Shown: piece by piece, positions 1 through 8,844 of the stretch | Numbering within the stretch: position 1 is the stretch's first letter | How the letters are laid out: each line of letters opens with the position of its first letter | Assembly: GCA_947599875.1 (NCBI GenBank) | Contig: CANQFV010000017.1 | Span: 1-52,674 of the forward strand | Direction of reading: 5' to 3' | DNA from: an uncultured Oscillospiraceae bacterium | Lineage (GTDB): Bacteria; Bacillota; Clostridia; Oscillospirales; Oscillospiraceae | DNA: 52,674 nucleotides | The notes under the pieces: model-generated | The model's database searches: none | Seen by the model: the letters and a program-made list of their open reading frames with translations, nothing else | What the model was told of the DNA's origin: nothing | Program-made: the position numbers and the translations under genes

Positions 1-15
1 CTAATGGACATTATA

Positions 16-936
16 TCAATAATGTCTCTTTTTCTTCTTCCCCCTCCTGGACTTCTTCCGGGAGGGGTTCTTTGTTACTGTTTTTGGTGTCTCCTCCTCC
101 CGGTATAAGAGTCCAAGGCTGTTGATGAGCTTCCGATGCTCATCCCCTGTAGATTTGATATAGATCCTGGTGGTCTCGATGCTGCTGTGGCCTAAAACGT
201 CGGAGAGCTGGGGCATGTCCCCGCCGTTTTTGAGGAAGGTGCGGGCGAAGAGTTTTCTCAGGTTGTGGGGATGGACTTTGGAGGCCAAAACGCCGGCCCG
301 CTCGGCCGTCTCCTTCATGATGGCCCAGATGCGCTTGCGGCCCAATGGACGGCCCTTCTGACCCCGGAAGATGACTCCGGACGTGATGCCCCGCTCCTTT
401 GCGAATTTCTCAAGCTTGACGCAAAGCGCCTCCGGCATGAGGACGCTTCGATTCTTGCGCTTGCACAGCACCCCCACATCCCGCCGCTTCACGGCCTCCA
501 CGGTGAAGTAGCGAAGCTCGGAGACGCGGATCCCGCTGGAGCAGAGAGTTTCCAGGAGCAGCCTGTCTCGGGGGTTCTTGGCGGCCTTCAGGAGCTTCTC
601 GTACTCCTTCTCGGTCAAGACTTTGTCTTCCGGGAGGTAGGTCGTCCGTTGAATGATCATCCGTTGCGTTCCGCAGTCAATCCACTTCATGAAACTGAAG
701 AACGCGAAGAGGGATGCTAAAATCGTGTTGATGCTGGATGGTTTGTACTCCCGGTCAACTAAGCTCTGTTTGTAGGCGTGGGTGGTTTCCGAAGTCACCT
801 CCTGTCCGCCTAAAAAAGCGGAGTAGCTGATGACGTCGTGGAGATACCGTCCAATGGTGTGGATACTGCATGAGTTGGAGATGAGCTGCGCCCGGAATCC
901 CGCCACAGCCTCCGGTGTGATGGTGCGAGTTGTCAT
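16..936 (-). CDS. Orphan tyrosine recombinase (XerC/D or integrase-like)
   Basis: Site-specific DNA recombinase of the tyrosine family, 306 aa, cytoplasmic. A SAM-like core-binding domain (about residues 8-95) precedes the catalytic domain (about 105-275). Catalytic residues are visible: Arg137 in GIRVSE, the HxxR box His224-Arg227 (HNLR), His250 in LGHSS and the nucleophile Tyr259 in TRIYI. The start is the ATG at 936, preceded by AAAGGAGG at good spacing; an in-frame extension to 1047 lacks such a site. The C-terminus is a very basic tail. No phage, conjugation or cassette genes are visible next to it, so its DNA target is unknown. It may be an element integrase whose cargo lies left of the window, an inversion recombinase, or a Xer paralogue. 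Confidence 0.9.
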   Translation of the reverse strand: MTTRTITPEAVAGFRAQLISNSCSIHTIGRYLHDVISYSAFLGGQEVTSETTHAYKQSLVDREYKPSSINTILASLFAFFSFMKWIDCGTQRMIIQRTTYLPEDKVLTEKEYEKLLKAAKNPRDRLLLETLCSSGIRVSELRYFTVEAVKRRDVGVLCKRKNRSVLMPEALCVKLEKFAKERGITSGVIFRGQKGRPLGRKRIWAIMKETAERAGVLASKVHPHNLRKLFARTFLKNGGDMPQLSDVLGHSSIETTRIYIKSTGDEHRKLINSLGLLYREEETPKTVTKNPSRKKSRRGKKKKRHY

Positions 937-1040
937 GGAAATGATCCTCCTTTGTGTTTTGACACAGATTATTTTCTGATGACCCCACTGTATCATGCAA
1001 AGGCGGTTTCGGGCAAGGGGCGGGCGGCGAAAATTTTCTG

Positions 1041-1102
1041 TTGCCATCCCTCCCCCGAGGGGGTATAATCACCGTATAGGAACCCCGCCCCGACTGGCGG
1101 GG
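1041..1102 (+). promoter_or_regulatory. Sigma-A promoter and leader hairpin of ttcA
   Basis: TTGCCA (1041-1046) and TATAAT (1064-1069) are separated by exactly 17 bases, a near-consensus housekeeping promoter reading into ttcA. Just downstream, CCCCGCC (1083-1089) and GGCGGGG (1096-1102) form a 7-bp hairpin in the short leader, ending a few bases before the ribosome site GGAAAGG at 1104. The hairpin could affect ribosome access; no riboswitch is recognised. Confidence 0.75.
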
Positions 1103-1121
1103 CGGAAAGGGATTGGGGCAA

Positions 1122-1958
1122 GTGGAAGCAGAGAGAACAGACGACCTGGACAGGCGCAAGCGTGCCGAGCGGAGCATCATCAAGACGTACCGCAAGGAGC
1201 TTTGGGGGCCGTTCACCAAGGCGCTGAATGTGTATAAGCTGGTAAACCCCGGGGACCGGATAGCGGTGTGCGTCTCCGGCGGCAAGGACTCCATGCTGAT
1301 GGCCAAGCTCTTTCAGGAGCTTTACCTCCACGGGGAGCGGAATTTTCAGGTGGAGTACCTGTCAATGGACCCGGGCTACAGCCAGGAGAACCGCCGGGCC
1401 GTGGCGGAGAACGCCCGCCTGCTGGGCATACCGCTCCACACCTTCCGGACGGAAATTTTCGACATCGTGGCCGGCGAGGGCGGCTCCCCCTGCTACCTGT
1501 GCGCCAGGATGCGCCGCGGGCACCTGTACAGCCAGGCCCGGGAGCTGAACTGCAACAAGATTGCCCTGGGCCACCACTTCGACGACGTGATCGAGACTAC
1601 CCTGATGAGTATGCTCTACGGCGGCCAGATCCAGACCATGACGCCCAAGCTCCACAGCAAGAATTTCCCCGGCATGGAGCTGATCCGCCCCATGTACCTC
1701 ATCCGGGAGGCGGACATCATCCGCTGGAGCCGGTACAACGACCTCCGGTTCCTCCAGTGCGCCTGCCGCCTGACGGAGGCCGCCGGGGCGGAGCAGAGTT
1801 CCAAACGCGCCGAGATCAAGGAGCTGATCCGCCGCCTGAAGGAGGTCAACCCCCAGGTGGAGAGCAGCATCTTCCGCAGTATGGAAAATGTGTGTCTGGA
1901 CGCAGTCCTCGCCTACAAAAAAGGCGGCGTGAAGCACAGCTTTTTGGAGGAATATTAA
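1122..1958 (+). CDS. ttcA: TtcA-family PP-loop ATPase (tRNA 2-thiocytidine synthesis)
   Basis: Predicted tRNA cytidine-32 2-sulfurtransferase: it adenylates C32 and transfers sulfur with the help of an Fe-S cluster. The PP-loop SGGKDS lies near residues 52-57, followed by a CxxC pair (CYLC, about 124-127) and a later Cys in FLQCACR, which together match the three cluster ligands of TtcA. Length (about 278 aa) fits the family. Two starts are possible: TTG at 1113, only two bases after the GGAAAGG site, and GTG at 1122 at better spacing; I chose 1122. The stop at 1958 is followed after two bases by repeat-element copy 1. TtcA-like proteins form a broad group in Clostridia, so the exact tRNA target is less certain than the fold. 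Confidence 0.85.
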   Translation: MEAERTDDLDRRKRAERSIIKTYRKELWGPFTKALNVYKLVNPGDRIAVCVSGGKDSMLMAKLFQELYLHGERNFQVEYLSMDPGYSQENRRAVAENARLLGIPLHTFRTEIFDIVAGEGGSPCYLCARMRRGHLYSQARELNCNKIALGHHFDDVIETTLMSMLYGGQIQTMTPKLHSKNFPGMELIRPMYLIREADIIRWSRYNDLRFLQCACRLTEAAGAEQSSKRAEIKELIRRLKEVNPQVESSIFRSMENVCLDAVLAYKKGGVKHSFLEEY

Positions 1959-1960
1959 AG

Positions 1961-2330
1961 CTGGCGAAAAAGGTCATTGGGGTTCTCTAAAGAGAACCCC
2001 AATGACCTTTTTCTGCCAAGGGGGACGGAGGCTGGCTTGGAAGGCCTAAAGGCCTTCCAATGCCAAGGGGAAACGTGCGAAAGACCGGGCGTGAATTTAA
2101 GCGGAATTCACGCCCGGTCTTTCTGCTGCCGCGCTGCGCGACCAGTCTGCGGACTGGTCACTTGCGCGGCGAGAGGGATTTTTTGCGAGGCAAAGCCCCG
2201 CAAAAAATATTTGGATTGGGGAGCGGGTCGGGGGGTTGTCCGTTGTACGGAGGCTTTCACCCGGCGTTACAGAGGGACGGTTCTTTTGTCACTCGGAGCA
2301 AAGCGGAGAATGGGACTAAAGAACCGTCCC
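1961..2330 (+). repeat. Modular palindromic element, copy 1 (+ orientation)
   Basis: Starts with CTGGCG two bases after the ttcA stop. Hairpin A (1967-2012) has 22-bp perfect arms with an A-run before and a T-run after, so it also reads as a terminator. A second, smaller hairpin A follows (arms TTGGAAGGCCT, about 2038-2061). Hairpin B (about 2080-2124) has 19-bp perfect arms around GAATT...AATTC. Hairpin C has arms GACCAGTC/GACTGGTC and loop TGCG, inside a GCCGCGC/GCGCGGC clamp. Hairpin E (2178-2208) is TTTTTTGCG...CGCAAAAAA. A less structured stretch leads to a GGGACGGTT/AACCGTCCC hairpin (2274-2330). No reading frame in it resembles a protein. Confidence 0.85.
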
Positions 2331-2358
2331 CGTGTAACACCGGCTTCCGGGGGCGCTT

Positions 2359-2515
2359 GACGCTGCCCTTTCCCCGTTTATTATACCGCCCTCAATCATC
2401 GCGGCACGGGCCGCCGTGGGCGGCGGCCCCTACGGCATATTTTAAAGTTTTCTATCTTAACGCAACCGCTCTGTCATCCAACCCGCCCGGGCCGATGAGG
2501 TCATCGGCCCCTACA
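2359..2515 (+). repeat. 157-bp dispersed intergenic repeat (second copy at 40267-40421)
   Basis: This stretch, starting GACGCTGCCCTTTCCCCG and ending ATCGGCCCCTACA, recurs in the same orientation at 40267-40421 with only scattered substitutions. It contains two GC-rich hairpins: GGGCCGCC-gtg-GGCGGC with an extended stem near 2407-2430, and GGGCCGATGA-gg-TCATCGGCCC near 2489-2510. In both places it follows a GGGACGGTT hairpin and precedes a reverse-oriented modular element. It has no coding signal; it looks like a non-autonomous intergenic repeat. Confidence 0.8.
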
Positions 2516-2569
2516 AGGGAGTCTTGCAGACACCGGACACCTCCCTTCCCTCGTCCCCTCATTTTAAAT

Positions 2570-2791
2570 ATTTTTTCCAAGGACATGTGCCTTGGAAAAA
2601 ATCCCTCTTGCCGCGCAAGTGACCAGTCCGCAGACTGGTCGCACAGCGCGGCAGCAGGGGATATGCCCATGAATTCCGCAGAATTCATGGGCATATCCCC
2701 GCACGTCCCCCCTTGGCAGGAAAAGGCTGGATGCTTTCTCGCAGAGAAAGCATCCAGCCTTTTTCGCCAGCCCTGCGGCCTTTCAAGCCAG
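2570..2791 (-). repeat. Modular palindromic element, copy 2 (- orientation), at the pepC stop
   Basis: Same module order as copy 1 on the minus strand. Hairpin E (2570-2602) has stem CCAAGG/CCTTGG instead of GCGAGGC/GCCCCGC. Hairpin C is again GACCAGTC-tgcg-GACTGGTC. Hairpin B (about 2658-2701) has 19-bp perfect arms unrelated to copy 1 apart from GAATT. Hairpin A (about 2720-2765) has arms that read AAAAAGGCTGGATGCTTTCT on the minus strand, with T-runs on both sides, and should terminate pepC. The unit CTGGCTTGAAAGGCC supplies the TGA stop of pepC. Confidence 0.85.
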
Positions 2792-4123
2792 CTCCGCCAG
2801 CGATCCCATCGGATCCCAGGGCGCCAGCTCAATGACATCCGTCTCCAGCGCCGCCAGCTGCGCGGGGGTGAGGTACTTTTTATTCACCACCACCTGGTAC
2901 ATGTACTGGTCGAACCAGGCGTCGGACATGACGTAATAGCCCTTCTTCCCCGGCTCGTCGCCCCAGCTGTTCTCCACCCTCCAGCGGGTGGGCCTGCCGT
3001 CGTCCGTGAGGTTCACGCCCTGGAAGACCATCGCGTGGGTCATCATGCTCTGGCAGTAGTCCAGCCTCTGGGCCTTGGTCATGTTCAGGTCGATCCCCAG
3101 GGCCGCGGCGTAGTCGTAATTGTCCGGATCCAGCGTCCCCGCCTCCCTGTCGGAGTAGGGCCCCACGTCGCACCCAAACCACACCGGTTCGCCGTCGCGC
3201 ATCTGGGCGATGGCCGCGTCCTTCAGCTCCTCGATGGGCAGATTCAGGTAGCACACTGGGCTGCCCTCCTTCACGTTGCCCAGCATCTTCACCGTGAACC
3301 GGTGATAGAAGGGCTTATCCGCCGTGGGGGCGTTGATGAGGCTTATGTACTGGCTCAGATCCATATCCACATACTTTTTGAAAAACGCCTGGGGCGTCAG
3401 GCCGCAGTCCCGGATGAAGCCGCCGTTCTTGTCCGTGGCCTCAAAGTCCACCGTCTTGGGCGGCTCGCCCAGGCAGATGACCAGGATCCGGTAAATCTCC
3501 CCCAGCATCCGCTCCTTCTCCGCCTCCAGCTCAGCCCGGCCGGCGCCCTGGGCGGCCAGCTCCCGCAGACGCACCGCGTCGGTGCGCAGAAGCTCCGTCA
3601 TCACCCGGCACATCTCCCGGGTGGCGGAGGATACCGCCGTCTCCGGCATGGCCTCCTTGGGCACCACGCCGTATTTGTTCACCAGGTTCGCCATCATGTC
3701 CCACTGACCGCCGTCCCCGATGGGGTCACGGAGCAAAAAGTCCAGCAGGCGGCTGCCCACGCTCTCCGACAGCGTGTCCAGGATGTTCTCTAAGAACCAG
3801 TTGGACTTTTCCAGCTTATCCCAAAAGAGCATGTAGTTCTGGGAAAGCTCGAAATTGGCCAGACTGCACTTTTTCATCACGCGCACGCGCATCACATTCA
3901 TAGCCGCGAAGAGCCAGCATCTGCCGCTGGACTTCTGGTTTGTGACGGCACCCTGCTCCAGGCTCAGGGAGAAGGTATGCACGTTCCGGCGCATGGCCTC
4001 CTGATTGAGGCAGCTCTTGTTCAAACCGTTTACCGTCACCGCGTCCCGGACGGCCCTGTTGGCCCGGTCCGCGTGGAAATCGCCGCTGTACGAGGCAAGC
4101 AGCTCAGGGGTGATCTTGCTCAT
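2783..4123 (-). CDS. pepC: Aminopeptidase C (bleomycin-hydrolase family, C1B)
   Basis: Cytoplasmic thiol aminopeptidase that trims N-terminal residues from imported or recycled peptides; family members form hexameric barrels. The 446-aa length is typical. The papain-type triad is visible: Gln63 and Cys69 in NQKSSGRCW, His363 in THAMVFQG and Asn385 in VENSWG. ATG at 4123 has AAGGAGG eight bases upstream; an in-frame extension to 4168 would start before the promoter -10 and is rejected. The gene is monocistronic with its own promoter and dyad. Its last codons (CTG GCT TGA) lie in a repeat-element unit, so the natural C-terminus may have been altered by repeat insertion. Confidence 0.96.
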   Translation of the reverse strand: MSKITPELLASYSGDFHADRANRAVRDAVTVNGLNKSCLNQEAMRRNVHTFSLSLEQGAVTNQKSSGRCWLFAAMNVMRVRVMKKCSLANFELSQNYMLFWDKLEKSNWFLENILDTLSESVGSRLLDFLLRDPIGDGGQWDMMANLVNKYGVVPKEAMPETAVSSATREMCRVMTELLRTDAVRLRELAAQGAGRAELEAEKERMLGEIYRILVICLGEPPKTVDFEATDKNGGFIRDCGLTPQAFFKKYVDMDLSQYISLINAPTADKPFYHRFTVKMLGNVKEGSPVCYLNLPIEELKDAAIAQMRDGEPVWFGCDVGPYSDREAGTLDPDNYDYAAALGIDLNMTKAQRLDYCQSMMTHAMVFQGVNLTDDGRPTRWRVENSWGDEPGKKGYYVMSDAWFDQYMYQVVVNKKYLTPAQLAALETDVIELAPWDPMGSLAELA

Positions 4124-4158
4124 GGAAAAACCTCCTTGGTCATTTCTCTGTTGAGTAC

Positions 4159-4187
4159 AATATAGCACAGGTTTCTCCCTGTGTAAA
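4159..4187 (-). promoter_or_regulatory. pepC promoter with an operator-like dyad in the spacer
   Basis: On the minus strand TTTACA (4182-4187) and TATATT (4159-4164) are 17 bases apart. The spacer and -35 edge hold an inverted repeat CACAGG-N6-CCTGTG (4166-4183), a likely repressor site that would block RNA polymerase. A related ACAGG-N7-CCTGT dyad is found at 14941-14957 upstream of the second sugar-binding protein gene. Confidence 0.75.
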
Positions 4188-4214
4188 GTCCAAAAGTGCC
4201 GCCCCCTCCCACAG

Positions 4215-4250
4215 AAAAATCCCCCGACCCGGACGTGCCGGATCGGGGGA
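4215..4250 (-). terminator. Rho-independent terminator of the MsmK-type ATPase gene
   Basis: Read on the minus strand, TCCCCCGATCCGG pairs with CCGGGTCGGGGGA around a 5-base loop (one mismatch), followed directly by TTTTT (4219-4215). It lies 18 bases after the msmK stop. Confidence 0.88.
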
Positions 4251-4267
4251 GCTTTCCGTTACGGATG

Positions 4268-5440
<1,173 letters not shown>

Positions 5441-5526
5441 AGTTAACCCTCCTGAATATATTCTTCAAAATAAATTTTTAAACGGTTCCCTCCGGGCCGC
5501 CTCAACGGCATACCCGGCGCTGAGTC

Positions 5527-7461
5527 TTATTTTTCTGTGACCCAAACGGTCATCTCCCCCGGCTCCCGGTTCCCCCAGAAGCAGTAGGGCACAAATTTCA
5601 GGGTGACGGGCACGGCGTCCGGGGCGCGGGTACTGTAGAGCCCCCCGCTCCACTGAAGGCGCAGCCCCTCGGCCTCCACCGTGACACAGTCACGCAGGCC
5701 GCCCCCGGGCACCTCCTTCAGCGCCTTTGAGGTATCTATCCGCAAAGCGGCGAGGCCCTCCCCATTGTCCGCCTCCTCCAGACAGTAGACCAGCGGCCCT
5801 TTTCTGACCGCCACCTTGCCGGAGTCGGCCGAGACCCGGGGATTGGCGTAAATGACTCTCGCCGTCATGCCGAACGTAAACTGTACCGCCGCGCCGTTTC
5901 CGTCAACGGAAATCACGGCGTAGCCCCGATCCATTGCCGGGGTGAACTCCCCGCCGGCGTTCTGGAATCTGGGATCCTCCGCGTAATCCGGGACGCGGAT
6001 CAAAAGCCTGCCCTTCACGGGCTTTTCACAGCGCAGGCGGATCTCTCCGCTTCCCTCCCAGGGGAGGGAGGAATTTATGGTGATCTCCGCCGGCACACCG
6101 GCAATCTCAACCCGGTATGTGCCGCTGATCAGGAGATTGACTCTCACGGAATCATCGCCCTGGAGCAGGACGTACTCCCCCAGGGACGCCAGGGTCCTGG
6201 CGATGTTGGGCGGGCAGCAGGCGCAGCCGAACCACTTCTGACGCACGGGCTTGACGTGCGCCCGGTCTGTGGCGGGCATACACGCGTCCGGGATGACCTC
6301 CAGGGGGTTGACGTAGAAGAAGCTCCTGCCGTCCATCGCGATACCGGCCAGGACTGTGTTGTAAATGGCCAGCTCCGCAGTGTCCATATACCTGGCCTCG
6401 CCTGTGACCCGGGCCATGCGCTTGCAGAACATAGCCAGGGCGATGGAGGCGCAGCTCTCCGCGTAGGCCGAATCATTGGGCAGATCGTAGTCGGTGGTGA
6501 ACCGCTCCATGACCCCGGAGCTTCCGATGCCGCCGGTTATGTACATCCGCTTCTCGGTGATATTCTCGTATAGCCTCTCACAGGCCGCCAAAAGCTCCCG
6601 ATCCTGGCAGCTCCCGGCCAGATCCGCCATCGCGGAGTAGAGGTACAGCGCCCGGACGGCGTGTCCCTCGGCGGTGGTCTGCTCCCGAACCGGCAGGTGC
6701 GCCTGGCCGTACTCCGGGACATAGGGGTTGGGGTCGTGCCACACGTCGATATAGCGGGGAAGAGAACTCTCACGGCTCAAATAATCCGTGGTGCCCCGGC
6801 GGTTCACAAAATCGTAGGCCATATCCCGGTACTTCTCCTGGCCCGTAACCTCGTAGAGCCTGAAAAGCGCCAGCTCGATCTCCTCATGCCCCGGAACGGC
6901 GTCGGCGTACTCCGGCGTGTGGAAGACCTGGCAGATCAGGTCTGCGAACCTGCGCATGGCGTTGAGGAACCGATCCTCCCCCGTCACCTGATACCAGGCG
7001 ACGGCCGCCTCGATGAAGTGCCCGGCCGTGTACAGCTCGTGCCCCTCCTTCAGGTTGCAGAACTGGTGTCCCGGGTGGAGGATGGTGAAATAGCTGTTCA
7101 AATACCCGTTGGGCTGTTGGGCCTGGAGGACGAGATCGATCATCTCCTCCGCCGTGTCCTTCAGCTTGGGGTCGGGCAGGGACGCCAGGGAGTAGGCCGC
7201 GGCCTCCAGCCACTTGGCCAGATCCGTGTCCTGGAAGACCCAGCCCTCAAAGCTCCCCTCCTCGAGCCCCGCGGCGATCCGCAGATTGCGGATACAGCGG
7301 CTGGGGGGCGCGCCGGGGATCCGATCCCACAGGGTGTTGTACTGGTAGGGCAGGATCTCGCTGGTGACGAGACGCACACAGCCGTTCCAGAAGGGGTCGT
7401 CGATATGGGTATCGGAAAGGGATAAGTATTTTAGGTTTTCGTCAAATTTATGCCGGGCCAT
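5527..7461 (-). CDS. GH127 beta-L-arabinofuranosidase (HypBA1-like)
   Basis: Cytoplasmic retaining glycosidase (formerly DUF1680), 644 aa, predicted to release L-arabinofuranose from beta-arabinosides such as hydroxyproline-linked arabinan of plant extensins. The unusual zinc/cysteine centre of the family is intact: Glu335 and Cys337 in YAESC, and Cys415-Cys416 in FGCACCPPN, corresponding to Glu338, Cys340, Cys417 and Cys418 of characterised HypBA1. An alpha/alpha-barrel N-terminal part is followed by beta-sandwich domains (about 430-644). No signal peptide, so the substrate must be imported. GGGAGGG precedes the ATG at 7461. It is divergent from the ArsR-type regulator gene, which probably controls it; a clear -35/-10 pair for it is not visible (weak candidate TAAAAT near 7510). 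Confidence 0.93.
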   Translation of the reverse strand: MARHKFDENLKYLSLSDTHIDDPFWNGCVRLVTSEILPYQYNTLWDRIPGAPPSRCIRNLRIAAGLEEGSFEGWVFQDTDLAKWLEAAAYSLASLPDPKLKDTAEEMIDLVLQAQQPNGYLNSYFTILHPGHQFCNLKEGHELYTAGHFIEAAVAWYQVTGEDRFLNAMRRFADLICQVFHTPEYADAVPGHEEIELALFRLYEVTGQEKYRDMAYDFVNRRGTTDYLSRESSLPRYIDVWHDPNPYVPEYGQAHLPVREQTTAEGHAVRALYLYSAMADLAGSCQDRELLAACERLYENITEKRMYITGGIGSSGVMERFTTDYDLPNDSAYAESCASIALAMFCKRMARVTGEARYMDTAELAIYNTVLAGIAMDGRSFFYVNPLEVIPDACMPATDRAHVKPVRQKWFGCACCPPNIARTLASLGEYVLLQGDDSVRVNLLISGTYRVEIAGVPAEITINSSLPWEGSGEIRLRCEKPVKGRLLIRVPDYAEDPRFQNAGGEFTPAMDRGYAVISVDGNGAAVQFTFGMTARVIYANPRVSADSGKVAVRKGPLVYCLEEADNGEGLAALRIDTSKALKEVPGGGLRDCVTVEAEGLRLQWSGGLYSTRAPDAVPVTLKFVPYCFWGNREPGEMTVWVTEK

Positions 7462-7512
7462 TTACATTATCCCTCCCCTCTAAAAGGCTAAATTGGTAAA
7501 AAACGAAAGATT

Positions 7513-7600
7513 TTATCTAAATTGCACGAAAAAACGCCTGTGAAATTCGGAAAAATCTAAAATAAATCAGATTGACGAAAGGACAAACAAATTGTATAAT
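7513..7600 (+). promoter_or_regulatory. Divergent control region: regulator promoter and repeated ATCTAAA motif
   Basis: TTGACG (7572-7577) and TATAAT (7595-7600), 17 bases apart, form a strong promoter for the ArsR-type regulator. Upstream are two AT-rich copies of a similar motif, TTATCTAAATTG (7513-7524) and ATCTAAAATA (7555-7564). The exact 10-mer ATCTAAAATA recurs at 30493-30502 between the promoter and start of a lipoprotein GH43 gene, so it is a candidate operator. Confidence 0.6.
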
Positions 7601-7631
7601 AGTCCCAAAAGATCGATCAGGAGGTACGGCA

Positions 7632-8549
7632 ATGCTTCACGTCAAATCTCTGGACGAGGGCCTGGAGCTTTTCAAGGCCCTGGGTTCCGATATGAGGGTC
7701 CAGATCCTCAAGCTCCTGCTGGAAAACAAGCAGATGAGCATGAATCAGCTGGCTTCCAAGCTGGACATCACCAACGGGGCGCTCACCGGCCACATCCGGA
7801 AGCTGGAGAGCTGCGGGCTGGTGTCCATCTCCAACGACTCCGCCTCCCACGGCAACCAGAAGCTCTGCTCCGTCACCACCAACAAGATCCTCATCGACAT
7901 CATGCAGGAGCAGCGGGCCGACAACGTCCACGTCACCGAGATGAAGGTGGGCCACTTCTCCAGCCGCTCCATCCAGCCCACCTGCGGCATCGCCACGGCC
8001 TCGGGCCTCATCGGCTTTGCCGACGACCCCAGGTACTTTGACCACCCCGACAGGTTCAACGCGGAGATCCTCTGGTTCACCAAGGGCTTCGTGGAGTACA
8101 CGGTACCCAACTTTATCTCCCGGAATCAGAAGATCACCGCCGTCAGCGTCTCCTGCGAGATCTCCAGCGAGGCGCCGGGGACAAACAGCCGCTGGCCGTC
8201 GGACATCAGCTTCTCCATCAACGGGGTGCCCCTGGGCTATTGGACATCCCCCGGAGATTTCGGGGACGCCCGGGGCCTGCTGACACCGGAGTGGTGGCCG
8301 GAGAATTGGAACCAGTACGGACTTTTAAAGCAGCTGACCGTCAACGATCAGGGGACTTTCCTGGATGGGCTTCGCCTCTCGGACGTCACCGTGAAGGAGC
8401 TGAACCTGGCGCCGGGCCAGCCCACCACCTTCCGCATGAGCGTCCTGGACGGGGCGGAGAACGTGGGGGGACTCACCCTCTTCGGCAAGAGCTTCGGCAA
8501 CTACGGCCAGGATATCCGCTTCGCCTTCTCCTACGCGCCGATCCAATAA
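7632..8549 (+). CDS. ArsR-type transcriptional regulator with C-terminal beta-rich sensor-like domain
   Basis: DNA-binding regulator, 305 aa. Residues about 8-90 are an ArsR-type winged helix (MRVQILKLLLENKQMSMNQL, then the recognition region DITNGALTGHIRKLESCGLV). None of the usual ArsR metal-binding cysteine patterns is present. The remaining ~200 residues are rich in Trp, Asn, Gly and beta-prone segments (WPSDISFSING, GYWTSPGDFGDARGLLTPEWW), resembling a jelly-roll carbohydrate-binding or ligand domain; I do not recognise a named family. ATG at 7632 has AGGAGG at 7619-7624; an upstream in-frame TTG overlaps the -35 box and is rejected. Being divergent from GH127 and beside GH51/GH43, it is probably the local arabinoside-responsive regulator (inference). 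Confidence 0.85.
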   Translation: MLHVKSLDEGLELFKALGSDMRVQILKLLLENKQMSMNQLASKLDITNGALTGHIRKLESCGLVSISNDSASHGNQKLCSVTTNKILIDIMQEQRADNVHVTEMKVGHFSSRSIQPTCGIATASGLIGFADDPRYFDHPDRFNAEILWFTKGFVEYTVPNFISRNQKITAVSVSCEISSEAPGTNSRWPSDISFSINGVPLGYWTSPGDFGDARGLLTPEWWPENWNQYGLLKQLTVNDQGTFLDGLRLSDVTVKELNLAPGQPTTFRMSVLDGAENVGGLTLFGKSFGNYGQDIRFAFSYAPIQ

Positions 8550-8567
8550 GACTTTCGCTTTTTCTCT

Positions 8568-8600
8568 CAGGAGCCGCCTTGGCGCGGCTCCTGTTTTTTT
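8568..8600 (+). terminator. Rho-independent terminator of the ArsR-type regulator gene
   Basis: CAGGAGCCGC (8568-8577) pairs with GCGGCTCCTG (8584-8593) around CTTGGC and is followed by seven T. Its T-run overlaps the stop codon of the convergent DUF6171 gene. Confidence 0.92.
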
Positions 8601-8844
8601 ACCATCTCTTATAGGGGCAGTGGCTCACCTTCCGGATCGCCCGAAGCTCCACATAGCACCCGCAGGCCAGACAGGTGGGGCCGCTGAGCTTTTCGCACGC
8701 CTCGCAGATCCCCACGCGGCGGGCGTACTCGGCGTCGTCCGTCCTGTCCCGTTCCCTGACGGCGGCGCGGTTTTTGGCGATGAGCTGGGCGTAATCCTCC
8801 GCGTCCACGCCTATGAGGCACTTTTTGCACAGCGTGCCGGTCAT
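8599..8844 (-). CDS. DUF6171-like small cysteine-rich protein
   Basis: Protein of 81 aa with paired cysteines: LCKKC near the N-terminus, CEAC and CLACGC in the centre and a final HCPYKRW. The arrangement suggests one or two zinc ribbons. It resembles DUF6171 small proteins of Clostridia, whose function is unknown. The start codon overlaps the GH51 stop as ATGA, so it is translationally coupled and the last gene of the large arabinan operon. Nothing in the sequence links it to sugar catabolism; it may be a passenger. Confidence 0.8.
   Translation of the reverse strand: MTGTLCKKCLIGVDAEDYAQLIAKNRAAVRERDRTDDAEYARRVGICEACEKLSGPTCLACGCYVELRAIRKVSHCPYKRW

Noticed and set aside
936-1047. Longer recombinase start at 1047
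   Set aside because: It would overlap the ttcA promoter region and has no ribosome site, while ATG 936 has AAAGGAGG at proper spacing.
1961-2124. Integron attC-like sites, given the tyrosine recombinase nearby and palindromes after genes
   Set aside because: No RYYYAAC/GTTRRRY boxes are seen, the genes lie on both strands and are not arranged as cassettes, and the recombinase lacks a recognisable IntI-specific insert.
2060-3793. A 577-codon plus-strand frame across the repeat block and pepC
   Set aside because: It runs through non-coding palindromes and antisense pepC and has no domain pattern.
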